Shown here one piece after another: positions 25,838 through 35,644 of a DNA stretch of 64,000 nucleotides. Every line of letters begins with the position of its first letter. Position 1 is the stretch's first letter. The stretch is from assembly GCA_017626035.1 (NCBI GenBank), contig JAGAJR010000026.1, forward strand, positions 62,001 through 126,000, read 5' to 3'. This stretch comes from Alphaproteobacteria bacterium (GTDB taxonomy: Bacteria > Pseudomonadota > Alphaproteobacteria > RF32 > CAG-239). The translations under genes were made by a program, and so were the position numbers. Below the pieces are notes generated by a model that saw only the letters and a program-made list of their open reading frames with translations, had not been told where the DNA came from and ran no database searches.

Positions 25838-26536
25838 TTATTGCGATTGTTGGCGATTATGGGAACAGGTTTGATTTAGCAAGGCATTAATCAGCACAAT
25901 CACCATAAAGGAGGCAATCATGCTGAACAACGTATGCGATAAGAAATGCTGGCCTCTCATCATCTGGTAAGTTCCGGCCATCCACCCCAAAGTTATTCCC
26001 AGAAATAAGCCGACAATCCGGTATTGAATTTTATGAAAGCAATAAAACAAGGCCATGAAAGCAAAACCCGCAGTGGCGTGTCCGGCCGGAAAACAGCGTC
26101 CCGGTTTGGGCTGAATAAAACCTTCCGGATAATCTGAAATAATTCGGACAAAAGGATAATTGCCGTTGTAAATGTTCAGCTGATACGGGCAATAGACGTT
26201 AGTGATATATTTGGCTCCGGCAACAATCAGCGGGACAAAGATGATACTCAGCAAAAACATTAATATCTGTTTTTGGTTCTTTTTCAGTTTTTTGTATTTT
26301 AAGGAAGCGGCCAGGTATAACAGACAGCAAACACCGGAAGTTATAAGAACGTTTTTTAATCCCTTGTAGAAAATAAAGCTGAGTTGCTTGTGTTTTTCGG
26401 GATTTATCAGCCATTGCCGATTGTCCGCGTCATAAAAATAATTTTGCAGCAAAAGGTCCCAATCGGTGTAATATTCACAAAGCAGAACGGCCGTTAAAAG
26501 GAGTATTCCTCCGATAAAATAAAGACTCTGTTTCAT
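25838..26536 (-). CDS. PAP2-family membrane phosphatase
   Basis: The 232-residue protein has about six membrane helices and the PAP2 catalytic motifs KPGRCFPAGHATAGF (KX6RP-like and the PSGH-type motif, here PAGH) and RGQHFLSHTLFS (SRX5HX3D-like, with the last His in SH). Relatives dephosphorylate lipid phosphates such as undecaprenyl-PP, phosphatidylglycerol phosphate or lipid A. It overlaps the LtaS-like gene by 4 bases (ATGA), so the two are coupled. Confidence 0.85.
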   Translation of the reverse strand: MKQSLYFIGGILLLTAVLLCEYYTDWDLLLQNYFYDADNRQWLINPEKHKQLSFIFYKGLKNVLITSGVCCLLYLAASLKYKKLKKNQKQILMFLLSIIFVPLIVAGAKYITNVYCPYQLNIYNGNYPFVRIISDYPEGFIQPKPGRCFPAGHATAGFAFMALFYCFHKIQYRIVGLFLGITLGWMAGTYQMMRGQHFLSHTLFSMIASFMVIVLINALLNQTCSHNRQQSQ

Positions 26537-28419
26537 TCCGCAGCAATCGCTTTCAATTGGTTTTCCCAGTCTGAAGCCTGCTGATAGTAGGCAATAGCTT
26601 CTTTTAGGTTTTGTTCTGTTTGATTTTTGTCGGTTTTTTCCGGAGAGACGGAGTATTCTTTAACCGGTTTAAGGATAATTTTGACACCGTTTTTAACATA
26701 GCCGATTTTTTGATAATTACTGACAAAGAGTCTTGATTTGTAATGAGGGAGCAGGATGTCTTGCCCGAAAAAGCGGCTTTCGTAGTTAAAGTTGAGAATT
26801 CCGAGCAAAGTCGGCAGAGCATCAATCTGGCTGACAGGAGTATCAATCCTTTGAGCTTTTACGAATTTCGGAGCATAGATAATGAATGGAATGTGGTGTC
26901 CTTCAAGATTAATTTCTTCTTTTCCGGCGGCTCCGGCCGTGTGATCGGCAATAAACACGAAAATCGTATTGTCAAACCAAGGTTTTTGTTTGGCATTTTC
27001 CATGAATTTTCCAATGGCGTAATCTGCGTATTTAACGCCGGCAATGCGTCCGCCTTTTCTTGACGGCATATCAATCCGTCCTTCGGGGAAGGTATACGGG
27101 CGGTGGTTGGAAATTGTGAGGGTAAAAGTCAGGAAAGGTTTGTCTTCGGCAAAGGATTTGTCCGCTTCACTGATGATTTTGTTGAATGTATCTTCATCAG
27201 AGGCTCCCCAGGCATTGGCGAAAGTTATTTCGTCTTTGTTCCAATCCGTCCGGTCAATGACTTTAAAGCCGTTGCTGCCCATAAAATGGTTCATATTGTC
27301 AAAATAGCCGTAGCCTCCGTAAATCCATTTGTTGTCGTAACCTTTTTCGTGGAAAATGGAGCCGATGCCGTGCAGATTTTCGTTATTTTTTCTGCGAACG
27401 ACAGACATTCCCGGAAGCGGCGGCAGAGAGAGGGTTAACGCTTCAATCCCTCTTACGGAACGGGTTCCGATAGCATAAGTGTTGCTGAAATATAATCCTT
27501 CCTGAGCGAGTTTGCTTAAATTCGGCGTAATGGATGGTGTCTGAGGGTGGTTTTCATCCATATATTTGGCACTCATGCTTTCCATTAAAACGATAATTAC
27601 GTTAGCCCGGCTTTCGGGACGGAAGGAGCTTATTTGACGGGCAATGTTTTTCTTCGGGGAAATAAAGGTTATATTGTTACCCTGATATTTCTTTTGCAGG
27701 ATAGCCAGATTTTCGGTTGTGTCCTGAGTCAGGTAAAAGTTGTCGTAGATAATTTCGTTTTTCAAAAAAGCACTGAACAGGCTGTAAAAACCTTCTTTGG
27801 CCAGTTCATTATTGTAACGGTTTTTGCTTATTTCCAAATCTGAAATATCAATATTGGCATAAGATAAGAAGCAAATGCAGATGTAAGTGGCCGTGTAAAA
27901 GAGGCGTTTGAAAAAGCGGGGAGAGTTTTCTGCCGGAAACAGATATTTGTATGAAAAACAGATGACAACGGCACTTAAGGCAATAATTGCCGAAATTATC
28001 GGTACAACCGGATAAGACTGCCAGATGTTGGCGATAACTTCGTTGGTGTAAACGAGATAATCAACGGCAATGAAGTTGAACGCGGATTGGAACTCTTCCC
28101 AGAAAACGACAGAAGCCGCTGCATTAAACAAAGAGACGAAAACAAAAACCGAATACATTGCCGTAGTGATGATTTTGTCTCCCTTGGTGTTGATTTTGCT
28201 TTGCGGCAGAAAAAGCAGGTAAAGCATATAAGGCATCATGGCAAAGAGGAATGCCACGGTGGTTGTCAGCATCCGGACGCCTAAGGTTTTTAAAACAGAG
28301 AGAACGGAAAAATCCAAAACCGGATAGTTGTTTACAAATTCAAAAAAAATAAACAGTGTTTCAACGGCGACAGTGAATATAAAGAACGGGAGGAGGCGTT
28401 TGGCGATGAACGAATTCAT
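26533..28419 (-). CDS. LTA-synthase-like sulfatase-fold membrane transferase
   Basis: The 628-residue protein has five N-terminal membrane helices (to about residue 200) and a periplasmic alkaline-phosphatase-fold domain. Catalytic signs are NVIIVLMESMSAKYM (metal site), NTYAIGTRSVRGIEAL with the likely Thr nucleophile, GGYGYFDN, HRPYTFP and FIADHTAGAAGKEE...GHHIPF. Relatives move phosphoglycerol or phosphoethanolamine from lipids to glycans (LtaS, MdoB/OpgB, EptA). In a Gram-negative cell it may modify periplasmic glucans or envelope lipids. The ATG at 28419 follows GGAGAG and is preferred to 28434. Coupled to the PAP2 gene. Confidence 0.85.
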   Translation of the reverse strand: MNSFIAKRLLPFFIFTVAVETLFIFFEFVNNYPVLDFSVLSVLKTLGVRMLTTTVAFLFAMMPYMLYLLFLPQSKINTKGDKIITTAMYSVFVFVSLFNAAASVVFWEEFQSAFNFIAVDYLVYTNEVIANIWQSYPVVPIISAIIALSAVVICFSYKYLFPAENSPRFFKRLFYTATYICICFLSYANIDISDLEISKNRYNNELAKEGFYSLFSAFLKNEIIYDNFYLTQDTTENLAILQKKYQGNNITFISPKKNIARQISSFRPESRANVIIVLMESMSAKYMDENHPQTPSITPNLSKLAQEGLYFSNTYAIGTRSVRGIEALTLSLPPLPGMSVVRRKNNENLHGIGSIFHEKGYDNKWIYGGYGYFDNMNHFMGSNGFKVIDRTDWNKDEITFANAWGASDEDTFNKIISEADKSFAEDKPFLTFTLTISNHRPYTFPEGRIDMPSRKGGRIAGVKYADYAIGKFMENAKQKPWFDNTIFVFIADHTAGAAGKEEINLEGHHIPFIIYAPKFVKAQRIDTPVSQIDALPTLLGILNFNYESRFFGQDILLPHYKSRLFVSNYQKIGYVKNGVKIILKPVKEYSVSPEKTDKNQTEQNLKEAIAYYQQASDWENQLKAIAAE

Positions 28420-28513
28420 GTTTTTTCTCTCCATTAATGATTGAACTTTTTGAAAAGTATATTATCAAGATTAATAAAGCAACAGTTTTTTCTATAAATC
28501 TTAAGGGTGGGGA

Positions 28514-28548
28514 CAAAAAATAACCCTCTGATTTCAGAGGGTTATAAA
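28514..28548 (-). terminator. Terminator after alaS
   Basis: TAACCCTCTG and CAGAGGGTTA form a 10-pair stem with a 4-base loop, followed on the minus strand by TTTTTTGTCC. Confidence 0.85.
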
Positions 28549-28549
28549 A

Positions 28550-31180
28550 TTAGATGGCTTTTCTTACCGCATCTATGGCATCGGCTATCAATTCGCCGTT
28601 CGGTCCGCCGGCCTGAGCCATATCCGGACGTCCGCCGCCGCCTTGACCGCCGACAACGCCGGAAGCGATTTTTACCAAATCCACGGCCGAATATTTAGAA
28701 GTCAAGTCTTTGGTTACACCGACGACAATTGATGCTTTGGCATCTTTGTTGGTTGCCAAGACGACAATTCCGGAACCGAGATACTGGTTGATTTCGTCAA
28801 TGAAAGCTTTTAATTCCTTCGGATGGACGTTCGGAATGGCACGTCCGACAAATTTGATGCCGTTAATGGTTTCAAATTTATCTTGGTTGTCCGCAGTTTT
28901 GGCATTAGCGAAAGTTTTCTTCAGTTCAAAAATGTCGGATTCAAGTTTCTTCTTTTCTTCAAGCAGCTGATTAATTCTTTTTTCCAGATTATTGAAATCT
29001 GATTTAAGCAGTTGGCTGACTTGATGAAGTTTTTCTTCCATGTCCTGAACATATTTTTCTGCTCCGTGTCCGGTAACGCATTCAATACGTCTGATACCAG
29101 CAGCAACGGCACTTTCGGATACGATGTTGAAATAACCGATGTCTCCGGTTGATTTAACGTGTGTTCCGCCGCAAAGTTCGCGGGAGAAAATTTCGCCGTC
29201 TTTTTCCATGCTGACAACCCGGACTTCGTCGCCGTATTTTTCGCCGAAGAGAGCCATTGCTCCGGCTTTGATAGCTTCGTCCGGAGTCATGATTGTTGTT
29301 ACCACCCGATAGTTTTTACGGATAGCATCGTTAACGATGTTTTCGGCTTTGCGAAGTTCTTCAGCTGTAATCTGTTTCGGGTGGGAGATGTCAAAACGCA
29401 TTCTCTCCGCGTTGACCGAAGAGCCTTTTTGGGTTACGTGGGCTCCGAGGATATCGCGTAAAGCCCGGTGGACAAGGTGGGTAACCGAGTGGTTGGCACA
29501 GATGTCGCCGCGGTTCTTTTCATTTACTTCAAAAGTGAGGGATTCTCCGGTTTTAATTTCGCCTTTCAACAGCCGGCAGCAATGAACGGAAACACCGTCC
29601 AGTTTCTTCTTGACGTCAAAGACTTCAATCTCGGTGTTGGCGTTGTAAATGCGTCCGGTATCGCCGCATTGTCCGCCCATTTCGGCATAAAAAGGAGATT
29701 GGTTGGCAACCAGATAAAATTCTCCCGATGTAACCACAGGAACTTCTTTTCCGTCAACAATCAAAGCTTGAACCAGACAATCGGCTTTTAAAGTATTGTA
29801 TCCGAGAAATTCGGTTGTTCCCAGTTTTTCCTGAATTTCAAACCAGATTTTTTCGGTTCCGGCATCACCTGAACCGGCCCAGTTTTTGCGGGCTTCGGCT
29901 TTTTGTTTAGCCATGGCTTCGTCAAAACCTTTGGTATCGACACCGATATTTTTGTTTCTTAACGCATCTTGAGTCAAATCCAGAGGGAAACCGTAAGTAT
30001 CATACAATTTAAATGCGGTTTCGCCGTCAAGTGTGTCGCCTTCCTTAAAGCCGGAAGTGGCGTCATCAAGAATGCGGAGACCTTTTTCCAGTGTTTTAAT
30101 GAAACGAGTTTCTTCCGATTTGATTGTTTCGGTAATCAAAGCTTCGGCACGGTAAAGTTCCGGATAGGCTTCGCCCATTTCTCTTTGCAGGGAAGGGAGA
30201 AGTTTATACATCATCGGTTCTTTAACGCCTAACAATTGGGCATGACGCATAGCCCGACGCATAATGCGGCGGAGAACGTAACCGCGGCCTTCATTGGACG
30301 GAAGAACGCCGTCAGCAATCAGGAAACAGGTTGAACGCAGGTGGTCGGCAATCACATTATGAGAGGCTTTCAGCGGGCCGTTCGGATCAGAATTGGCCAG
30401 GTCGGCAATGTCTTTAATCAGATTGCGGAAGAGGTCAATATCATAGTTGGAATGAACACCCTGCAAAATGGCGGAAATGCGTTCCAATCCCATGCCGGTA
30501 TCAATAGACGGGTGTTTTAACGGAATACGGGTTCCGTCCGGAAGATCCTCAAACTGGTCGAAAACAAGATTCCAAATTTCAATCCAGCGGTCGCCGTCTT
30601 CTTCCGGTGTTCCCGGCAGTCCGCCCCAAACTTCGGGACCGTGGTCGTAAAAAATTTCGGAACAAGGGCCGCAAGGACCGGTGTCGCCCATTTGCCAAAA
30701 GTTATCTTTGGTGGCAATAGGGATAATACGGTCATCTGGCAGGCCGGAGACTTTTTTCCAGATTTCACGAGCCTGGTTGTCCGTGTGATAATGGGTTACG
30801 GCCAAGCGGTCTTTAGGCAGGGCAAATTCTTTGGTTACCAATTCCCAAGCCCAGGCGATGGCTTCTTCTTTAAAATAATCTCCGAAAGAGAAGTTGCCGA
30901 GCATCTCGAAGAATGTATGGTGGCGGACGGTATAGCCTACGTTGTCCAGGTCATTGTGTTTGCCGCCGGCACGAACGGATTTTTGGGAAGTGGTCGCTCG
31001 TTTGTAATCCCGGGTTTCATTGCCTGTAAAAATATTTTTGAACTGAACCATGCCTGAGTTGGTAAACATCAGTGTCGGATCGTTGTCAGGGACAAGAGAA
31101 GAGGACGGAATAACTTTATGTCCGTTCTTTTCAAAGAAATTCAGATAAGTACTTCTTATGTCTTTTAATGTTGTTGTCAT
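28550..31180 (-). CDS. alaS: Alanine--tRNA ligase
   Basis: It charges tRNA-Ala. The 876-residue enzyme has the class II catalytic domain at the start ([35 protein letters not shown]), the editing domain with [12 protein letters not shown] and [15 protein letters not shown] (zinc ligands His, His, Cys, His), a coiled coil near residue 725 and the C-terminal [17 protein letters not shown]1-like C-Ala domain. The length is normal. Confidence 0.97.
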   Translation of the reverse strand: MTTTLKDIRSTYLNFFEKNGHKVIPSSSLVPDNDPTLMFTNSGMVQFKNIFTGNETRDYKRATTSQKSVRAGGKHNDLDNVGYTVRHHTFFEMLGNFSFGDYFKEEAIAWAWELVTKEFALPKDRLAVTHYHTDNQAREIWKKVSGLPDDRIIPIATKDNFWQMGDTGPCGPCSEIFYDHGPEVWGGLPGTPEEDGDRWIEIWNLVFDQFEDLPDGTRIPLKHPSIDTGMGLERISAILQGVHSNYDIDLFRNLIKDIADLANSDPNGPLKASHNVIADHLRSTCFLIADGVLPSNEGRGYVLRRIMRRAMRHAQLLGVKEPMMYKLLPSLQREMGEAYPELYRAEALITETIKSEETRFIKTLEKGLRILDDATSGFKEGDTLDGETAFKLYDTYGFPLDLTQDALRNKNIGVDTKGFDEAMAKQKAEARKNWAGSGDAGTEKIWFEIQEKLGTTEFLGYNTLKADCLVQALIVDGKEVPVVTSGEFYLVANQSPFYAEMGGQCGDTGRIYNANTEIEVFDVKKKLDGVSVHCCRLLKGEIKTGESLTFEVNEKNRGDICANHSVTHLVHRALRDILGAHVTQKGSSVNAERMRFDISHPKQITAEELRKAENIVNDAIRKNYRVVTTIMTPDEAIKAGAMALFGEKYGDEVRVVSMEKDGEIFSRELCGGTHVKSTGDIGYFNIVSESAVAAGIRRIECVTGHGAEKYVQDMEEKLHQVSQLLKSDFNNLEKRINQLLEEKKKLESDIFELKKTFANAKTADNQDKFETINGIKFVGRAIPNVHPKELKAFIDEINQYLGSGIVVLATNKDAKASIVVGVTKDLTSKYSAVDLVKIASGVVGGQGGGGRPDMAQAGGPNGELIADAIDAVRKAI

Positions 31181-31251
31181 TTTTACTTCCCAAAATTTTA
31201 ATAACCTTGCATTTTTAGAATATTTTGGGAGCAGAGTCTAGTAAAATTTTG

Positions 31252-31737
31252 TTAAAAGACCACAATTAATCCCTGGGAAACAATGAAAGAAAAATTCAGG
31301 ACAGATGCAAAGCAAATCCAGATGAAATACGGAAGAAGAAGGTAATATGCGGTTTGATTTATTTTTCGGAATAACAGCATGGTTTTCCATACAAAAAAGT
31401 CCAACAACAGGATAATTCCGAATGCCAGCCCGATAAAGCCGTTGTAGAAAAACAGAAAACACCAGATAATTTGGAGCAAAAGCTGGCTTAAGAAAAAGGT
31501 GTTGGCAATTTTATATTCTTTGTGTCCCGATGATTTCAAAACCAGATAAAATGCTCCCGCCATCATCATATATAAAATGCTCCAAACCACAGGAAAAACA
31601 GAATCGGGCGGAGTTAAAGGCGTTTTTTCAATATCGTGATACCATCCGTTGATTCCGAATCCGGTAAAATAACTGCAAAGAACGGCAGTTGAGACCACGA
31701 TCAGGATACTGTAGAGCATTTTTTTCAGATTTGTCAT
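31252..31737 (-). CDS. tspO: TspO/MBR-family membrane protein
   Basis: TspO proteins bind porphyrins and have roles in tetrapyrrole and stress responses. The 161 residues form five hydrophobic helices with the family marks PPDSVFPVVWSILYMMMAGAFYLV, LLLQIIWCFLFFYNGFIGLAF and LPYFIWICFASVLNFSF. The usual N-terminal W-Y region is present as NGWYHDIEKTPLTPP. It stands alone between alaS and the RNase J-like pair. Confidence 0.85.
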   Translation of the reverse strand: MTNLKKMLYSILIVVSTAVLCSYFTGFGINGWYHDIEKTPLTPPDSVFPVVWSILYMMMAGAFYLVLKSSGHKEYKIANTFFLSQLLLQIIWCFLFFYNGFIGLAFGIILLLDFFVWKTMLLFRKINQTAYYLLLPYFIWICFASVLNFSFIVSQGLIVVF

Positions 31738-31802
31738 TTTTTTCTCCGTTGCTTTTGTTTTTCTATAAAAAAATATGTTTTGAGGATTGTTTTTTCAAGG
31801 CA

Positions 31803-31862
31803 ATCAACTTTTTTGACAAAAAGTGTGCTTCTGGACTAAAAATAAGTTGATTTTTTGTCAAA
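31803..31862 (+). promoter_or_regulatory. Interleaved inverted repeats upstream of the RNase J-like pair
   Basis: ATCAACTT (31803-31810) is complementary to AAGTTGAT (31844-31851). TTTGACAAA (31812-31820) is complementary to TTTGTCAAA (31854-31862). The order A-B-A'-B' is that of an H-type pseudoknot or of two overlapping operators. TTGACA inside B and TTGTCA inside B' could also be -35 boxes. It ends 46 bases before the start at 31909. Confidence 0.4.
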
Positions 31863-31908
31863 GATGTGTATTTTATTAAATAACTTTAATTCCTGAAGGA
31901 GAATCTAT

Positions 31909-33762
31909 ATGGCAAGGCATTTTGAAGACCGCAAACCTATCGGCACCACTCTTACAATTAACGGTTCCTGCGGGGAAACCGGCGTTGGCGGATCAAGTTA
32001 CACGGTAACCAATGTGGATACGGATCAGGACATTGTGCGTTTGCTTGTGGATTTTGGTTTTAAACCGGCGGAGTGCGACCGGACTTATGATGCCGTGTTT
32101 ACGGATTTGCTCAAACATTTTGACACGGATAAAAAGAAATCTCAGGAACCGATAGACGGGATTTTGATTACACATACTCATTTTGACCATTTGCAGGCTT
32201 TGCTTGACGTGATTGCCGCCCAATATGCCGACGGTTCAAGAATTAAAAGTCCGACGATTTATGCCAGTCCTTACGGAGCTTTGTTTATGGAAGGAAAAAT
32301 GTCTCAGTCGGGTATTCCGGCCGAATATCGCCCGAAGGTGGTTGCCGTGGAACCGGGCGACAAGATTGTGTTCGGAGACGGAAACGACGGGACGGTTGTT
32401 AAGGCCAAAGATATTCAAAACGGGCGTTTTCCGGTTGACGGCGGACATGTTTTCGTAACTCCGATTGCTTTTTCTCATACGGCTCATAATTCTTTGGGGT
32501 ATCATGTATTATCCAAGGTTATGGGAAACAACGAGGCCGGGATTATCTTTACCGGAGACGGCACAATGCGTGAGGCCATGGTCGGACACAGCTTTGATAA
32601 AGAAGCTTATCAGGATTTGCTTGAAAATGAATTTGTTACGCATCTGATTTCGGATTCAACGTCCAATGCTTCAAATACTCCGGTTATCAGCAATGAAGAA
32701 AAAGTGGCTTCTTATAAAACGGTTATGGAAGACAACGAAGACAGCCGGATTGTTACTTCGGTTATTTCCGGAAGTTTGGAAAATGCCGCTCCGATATTTG
32801 AAGCCGCAATGCAAAGCGGGAGAAAAGTTTTTATTGATGCTCCGGGATTGAGTTTCAGCACCAGAATTGCCGAGTTGAGAGGCGACCTGAAAAAATATAA
32901 GGATGTGATTGTCGGCGGAACCCGTGAAGAATTTGAAAAATCCGTTCCTTTTAATAAAAGAGTTGTCATTTTATCCGGTCCGTTTGCTGACGGGGCCGGG
33001 GATTATGTTAAGGAAGGAGCCGGAAAATCCGGTTTGGTTGTTTATTCCGAAAGTGAAGAAGACAAGAGCCGCGATGTGGTTATTGTTTCTCAGAAATGTG
33101 TCGGCGGTGTTTGGGTTGAAGACGAAAACGGCGAAAAAGTCCATACGCCGGGAATTAACCAAAACGGAATGAAACGGGTTTATAATCAAATTGCCCGCAG
33201 CGGAGCTAAAATTTATGAAAATCCGTCAGATATCCGAATGGTTTCAAATTCTGTTATTCTGCCTTTTCAACCGAGCGGGCATATGAATAAAGAAGAATAC
33301 ACTGAATTTTTATCGCAGCATAAAGACAAAAATATTGTTGTTATTTCCGCCCACGGCGATACGGGGCAGCGTCAAAAAGGTCAGGCCGTTGCCGAAGAAT
33401 TGGGATTTAACACGGTATTTGTCGAGAACGGCGATGTTCTCCGGCTGGAGCAGGGAGAAACAGAGAAAACCGATAAAATAAATTATGGTCTTATCGGGAC
33501 GCGTCAGGAAAAAATTGCCGGGCTGCCGTTCGGAAGAACTCTGGTGTTGGACAGGGTGGAAGCTATTCAATATCCTGATGAATACGGACAAACGGTGGAA
33601 ATTTACAATACGCTTTCTCCGTTTGCTTCAAAAGAAATAAGAATTCAAAAAGGACGTGCCACTCAAGAGGAAGCAGAGCGTTTCGGAAAAGAAGCCGACA
33701 AGGCTCAATCCAGAGGTTTTTTCAAAAAGTTTGGCAAAGGCAGAAATGATTTTTCTCTTTAG
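31909..33762 (+). CDS. RNase J-like metallo-beta-lactamase protein, copy A
   Basis: The 617-residue protein has the metallo-beta-lactamase site ITHTHFDHLQA (HxHxDH near residue 88), a third His region FSHTAHNSLGYHV, a metal Asp in FTGDGTM, and the RNase J-like LISDSTSNAS...ISNEE segment that leads into the beta-CASP insert. Late motifs PSGHMNKEEYTEFL and VVISAHGDTGQ match the RNase J pattern SGH ... HGE. It is therefore likely a nuclease for RNA turnover, though divergent from standard RNase J. The C-terminal tail is charged. A clear GAAGGAGA site precedes the ATG. It pairs with the paralog 18 bases downstream. Confidence 0.82.
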   Translation: MARHFEDRKPIGTTLTINGSCGETGVGGSSYTVTNVDTDQDIVRLLVDFGFKPAECDRTYDAVFTDLLKHFDTDKKKSQEPIDGILITHTHFDHLQALLDVIAAQYADGSRIKSPTIYASPYGALFMEGKMSQSGIPAEYRPKVVAVEPGDKIVFGDGNDGTVVKAKDIQNGRFPVDGGHVFVTPIAFSHTAHNSLGYHVLSKVMGNNEAGIIFTGDGTMREAMVGHSFDKEAYQDLLENEFVTHLISDSTSNASNTPVISNEEKVASYKTVMEDNEDSRIVTSVISGSLENAAPIFEAAMQSGRKVFIDAPGLSFSTRIAELRGDLKKYKDVIVGGTREEFEKSVPFNKRVVILSGPFADGAGDYVKEGAGKSGLVVYSESEEDKSRDVVIVSQKCVGGVWVEDENGEKVHTPGINQNGMKRVYNQIARSGAKIYENPSDIRMVSNSVILPFQPSGHMNKEEYTEFLSQHKDKNIVVISAHGDTGQRQKGQAVAEELGFNTVFVENGDVLRLEQGETEKTDKINYGLIGTRQEKIAGLPFGRTLVLDRVEAIQYPDEYGQTVEIYNTLSPFASKEIRIQKGRATQEEAERFGKEADKAQSRGFFKKFGKGRNDFSL

Positions 33763-33780
33763 CGGAGATATGAGAAAAAG

Positions 33781-35607
33781 ATGAAAAGAAACAGAAAAAA
33801 GCTGCAAGGCAGAGAAGTCGGCACCCGGGTTTATATTTTGGGCGGGTGTAATAAAGACGGTATCGGAGCCAACTGCAAAGTTATTGAAGTATTGAACTCT
33901 GACGGGAATTGCTGCCGGATAATGATTGATTCCGGGGTGAAATTGTCCAATGCGGGAAAATATGATACAACTCAGGCCGATATCAGCAGTTTTTTGGATA
34001 AAGAAGACTTTAAGGCTTCCAAGCCGTTGGATGCAATTTTTTTAACTCATGCCCATGCAGACCATATTGACGGGCTGCTTAATTTTTTCAAAATGGGGTA
34101 TCGTTTTCCGACAATTTATACCGGTGGATATACCAAAGCCCTTTTGGAAAAATTTATGTATGAAACGGGGATGGGGCGTTCCGTTTTTCCGGAAGTGAAA
34201 ATTATGAAAACCGGAGATGAAGGCATGATTGAACTTAACCACAGCATGAAAGTCAAGGCCTTGAACGTTTCTCATACGGCAAGCGATGCTTTGGGGTTCT
34301 ATGTAGCCTCGTATGTTGACGGCGAATTTGACCAAGGGCTGTTGGATTTGGGGGATTTTCATACCCGGGGAGTGCTTATCGGAGAGGGATTTAATCAAGA
34401 GGAATTCAGTCGCTTTGTTAATGAAAACAAGGTAACGGCGTTTTTTACGGATTCAACTTCCCTGATGTCTAAAAAAGAACGGGGAAAGGAACCGGAAGAA
34501 CTTATAAAAAACATTGAGGAAGTTGTTAAAAGCCAAGCCGGAAACCAATTGATTTTTCCGGTAATTTCCCGAAGCAACGAACTTTTGTGCATGTATGTTT
34601 TGGCTGCCGGAAATGCTGGCCGTTCGGTTTTTATCAGGGGCGATGTCCAAGGAAAAGCATTTGACGCGACTCAGCGTTCGGTTTTCTTCCGTAAGGGGAA
34701 GAATGCCGAAGAGCAAAGACAATTGTGGGATAATATCCGCCGCAATGTTTATGGAGGGGAGTTTGCCAGTTTTATTTCTCAGCCGATGGGAATGCAGGCG
34801 ATGTTTGTGAGCGGGGCTTTCGGCGACAAAAAAGTCAGAAGCGACGGAATGAATATGAATTCGCAGTATATCAACATTACAGACGGGCAGGATCAATATG
34901 TTTCTCTCGGCAAAAATGTAACGTTCATTCACGGGCAGCGTGAAATTAAAGATGTTGATCCTGAAGGCCATGTGGCAGCCGCAAAGGAAAAGGCCAAAGC
35001 CGCCGGTTGTGTGATTATTGAGAACGAAGCCGAAGGCAACAAATATATTCCGGCTTATATGCAAGAGAGCGGGCATTGTTATCCGGGAGAACTGGAACAG
35101 GTTTTGAAAACGGTTTATGAAGCCAATCCTGACGTTAGGGTTGTTCCGGAACACGGCAGCCGGATTCAACGCCGTTTTGCCATGAATGTGATTAAACGGG
35201 TAACCAGAAATATTGCAACTTGCGATAACGGGGCTTATTTGTTTGCAGAATCGGGAATCAGTCCGTTAGCGGATTTTGACAAGTCGCAGATGAAATTTAT
35301 CGGTTCTTTCGGAGAGGTTATTCAAGACGGGCGAATGGTAACGCATTATGACGTTATTTCTCCGTCCGGAAATTTTGTAAAAAGAATAGGGGAATATGTG
35401 GAGCCGGTTCGCGGCAGAAGCGGTTCAACAAGCGATTTGAAACCGAAATATAAGAAAATTTTGGAAACGGCGGATGAACTTCAATCTGTGGAAAAAATCA
35501 AGCATAAAGCTTCTGATCCGAAAAAAAAGAAGAAATCGGAAAGAAAGTATGATATTAAAGTAAGAGAAAAAATGCTTGCGGAAGCGAGAAAACATTCCGG
35601 CCGCTGA
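33781..35607 (+). CDS. RNase J-like metallo-beta-lactamase protein, copy B
   Basis: The 608-residue paralog of the preceding gene has the opening YILGGCNKDGIGANCKVIEV, the metal motif LTHAHADHIDGLL (near residue 93), NVSHTASDALGFYV, LGDFHTRG, FFTDSTSLMSK, and late ESGHCYPGELEQVL and VVPEHGSRIQ, which match the SGH and HGE sites of RNase J. The last 50 residues are a Lys-rich tail (SDPKKKKKSERKYD) that may bind RNA. The two proteins differ widely, so they may form a heteromer like RNase J1/J2 of Bacillus; that is an inference. Confidence 0.83.
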   Translation: MKRNRKKLQGREVGTRVYILGGCNKDGIGANCKVIEVLNSDGNCCRIMIDSGVKLSNAGKYDTTQADISSFLDKEDFKASKPLDAIFLTHAHADHIDGLLNFFKMGYRFPTIYTGGYTKALLEKFMYETGMGRSVFPEVKIMKTGDEGMIELNHSMKVKALNVSHTASDALGFYVASYVDGEFDQGLLDLGDFHTRGVLIGEGFNQEEFSRFVNENKVTAFFTDSTSLMSKKERGKEPEELIKNIEEVVKSQAGNQLIFPVISRSNELLCMYVLAAGNAGRSVFIRGDVQGKAFDATQRSVFFRKGKNAEEQRQLWDNIRRNVYGGEFASFISQPMGMQAMFVSGAFGDKKVRSDGMNMNSQYINITDGQDQYVSLGKNVTFIHGQREIKDVDPEGHVAAAKEKAKAAGCVIIENEAEGNKYIPAYMQESGHCYPGELEQVLKTVYEANPDVRVVPEHGSRIQRRFAMNVIKRVTRNIATCDNGAYLFAESGISPLADFDKSQMKFIGSFGEVIQDGRMVTHYDVISPSGNFVKRIGEYVEPVRGRSGSTSDLKPKYKKILETADELQSVEKIKHKASDPKKKKKSERKYDIKVREKMLAEARKHSGR

Positions 35608-35644
35608 GTTTTATTTTAGCGGAGACAGAGAGGAGAGATAAAAT

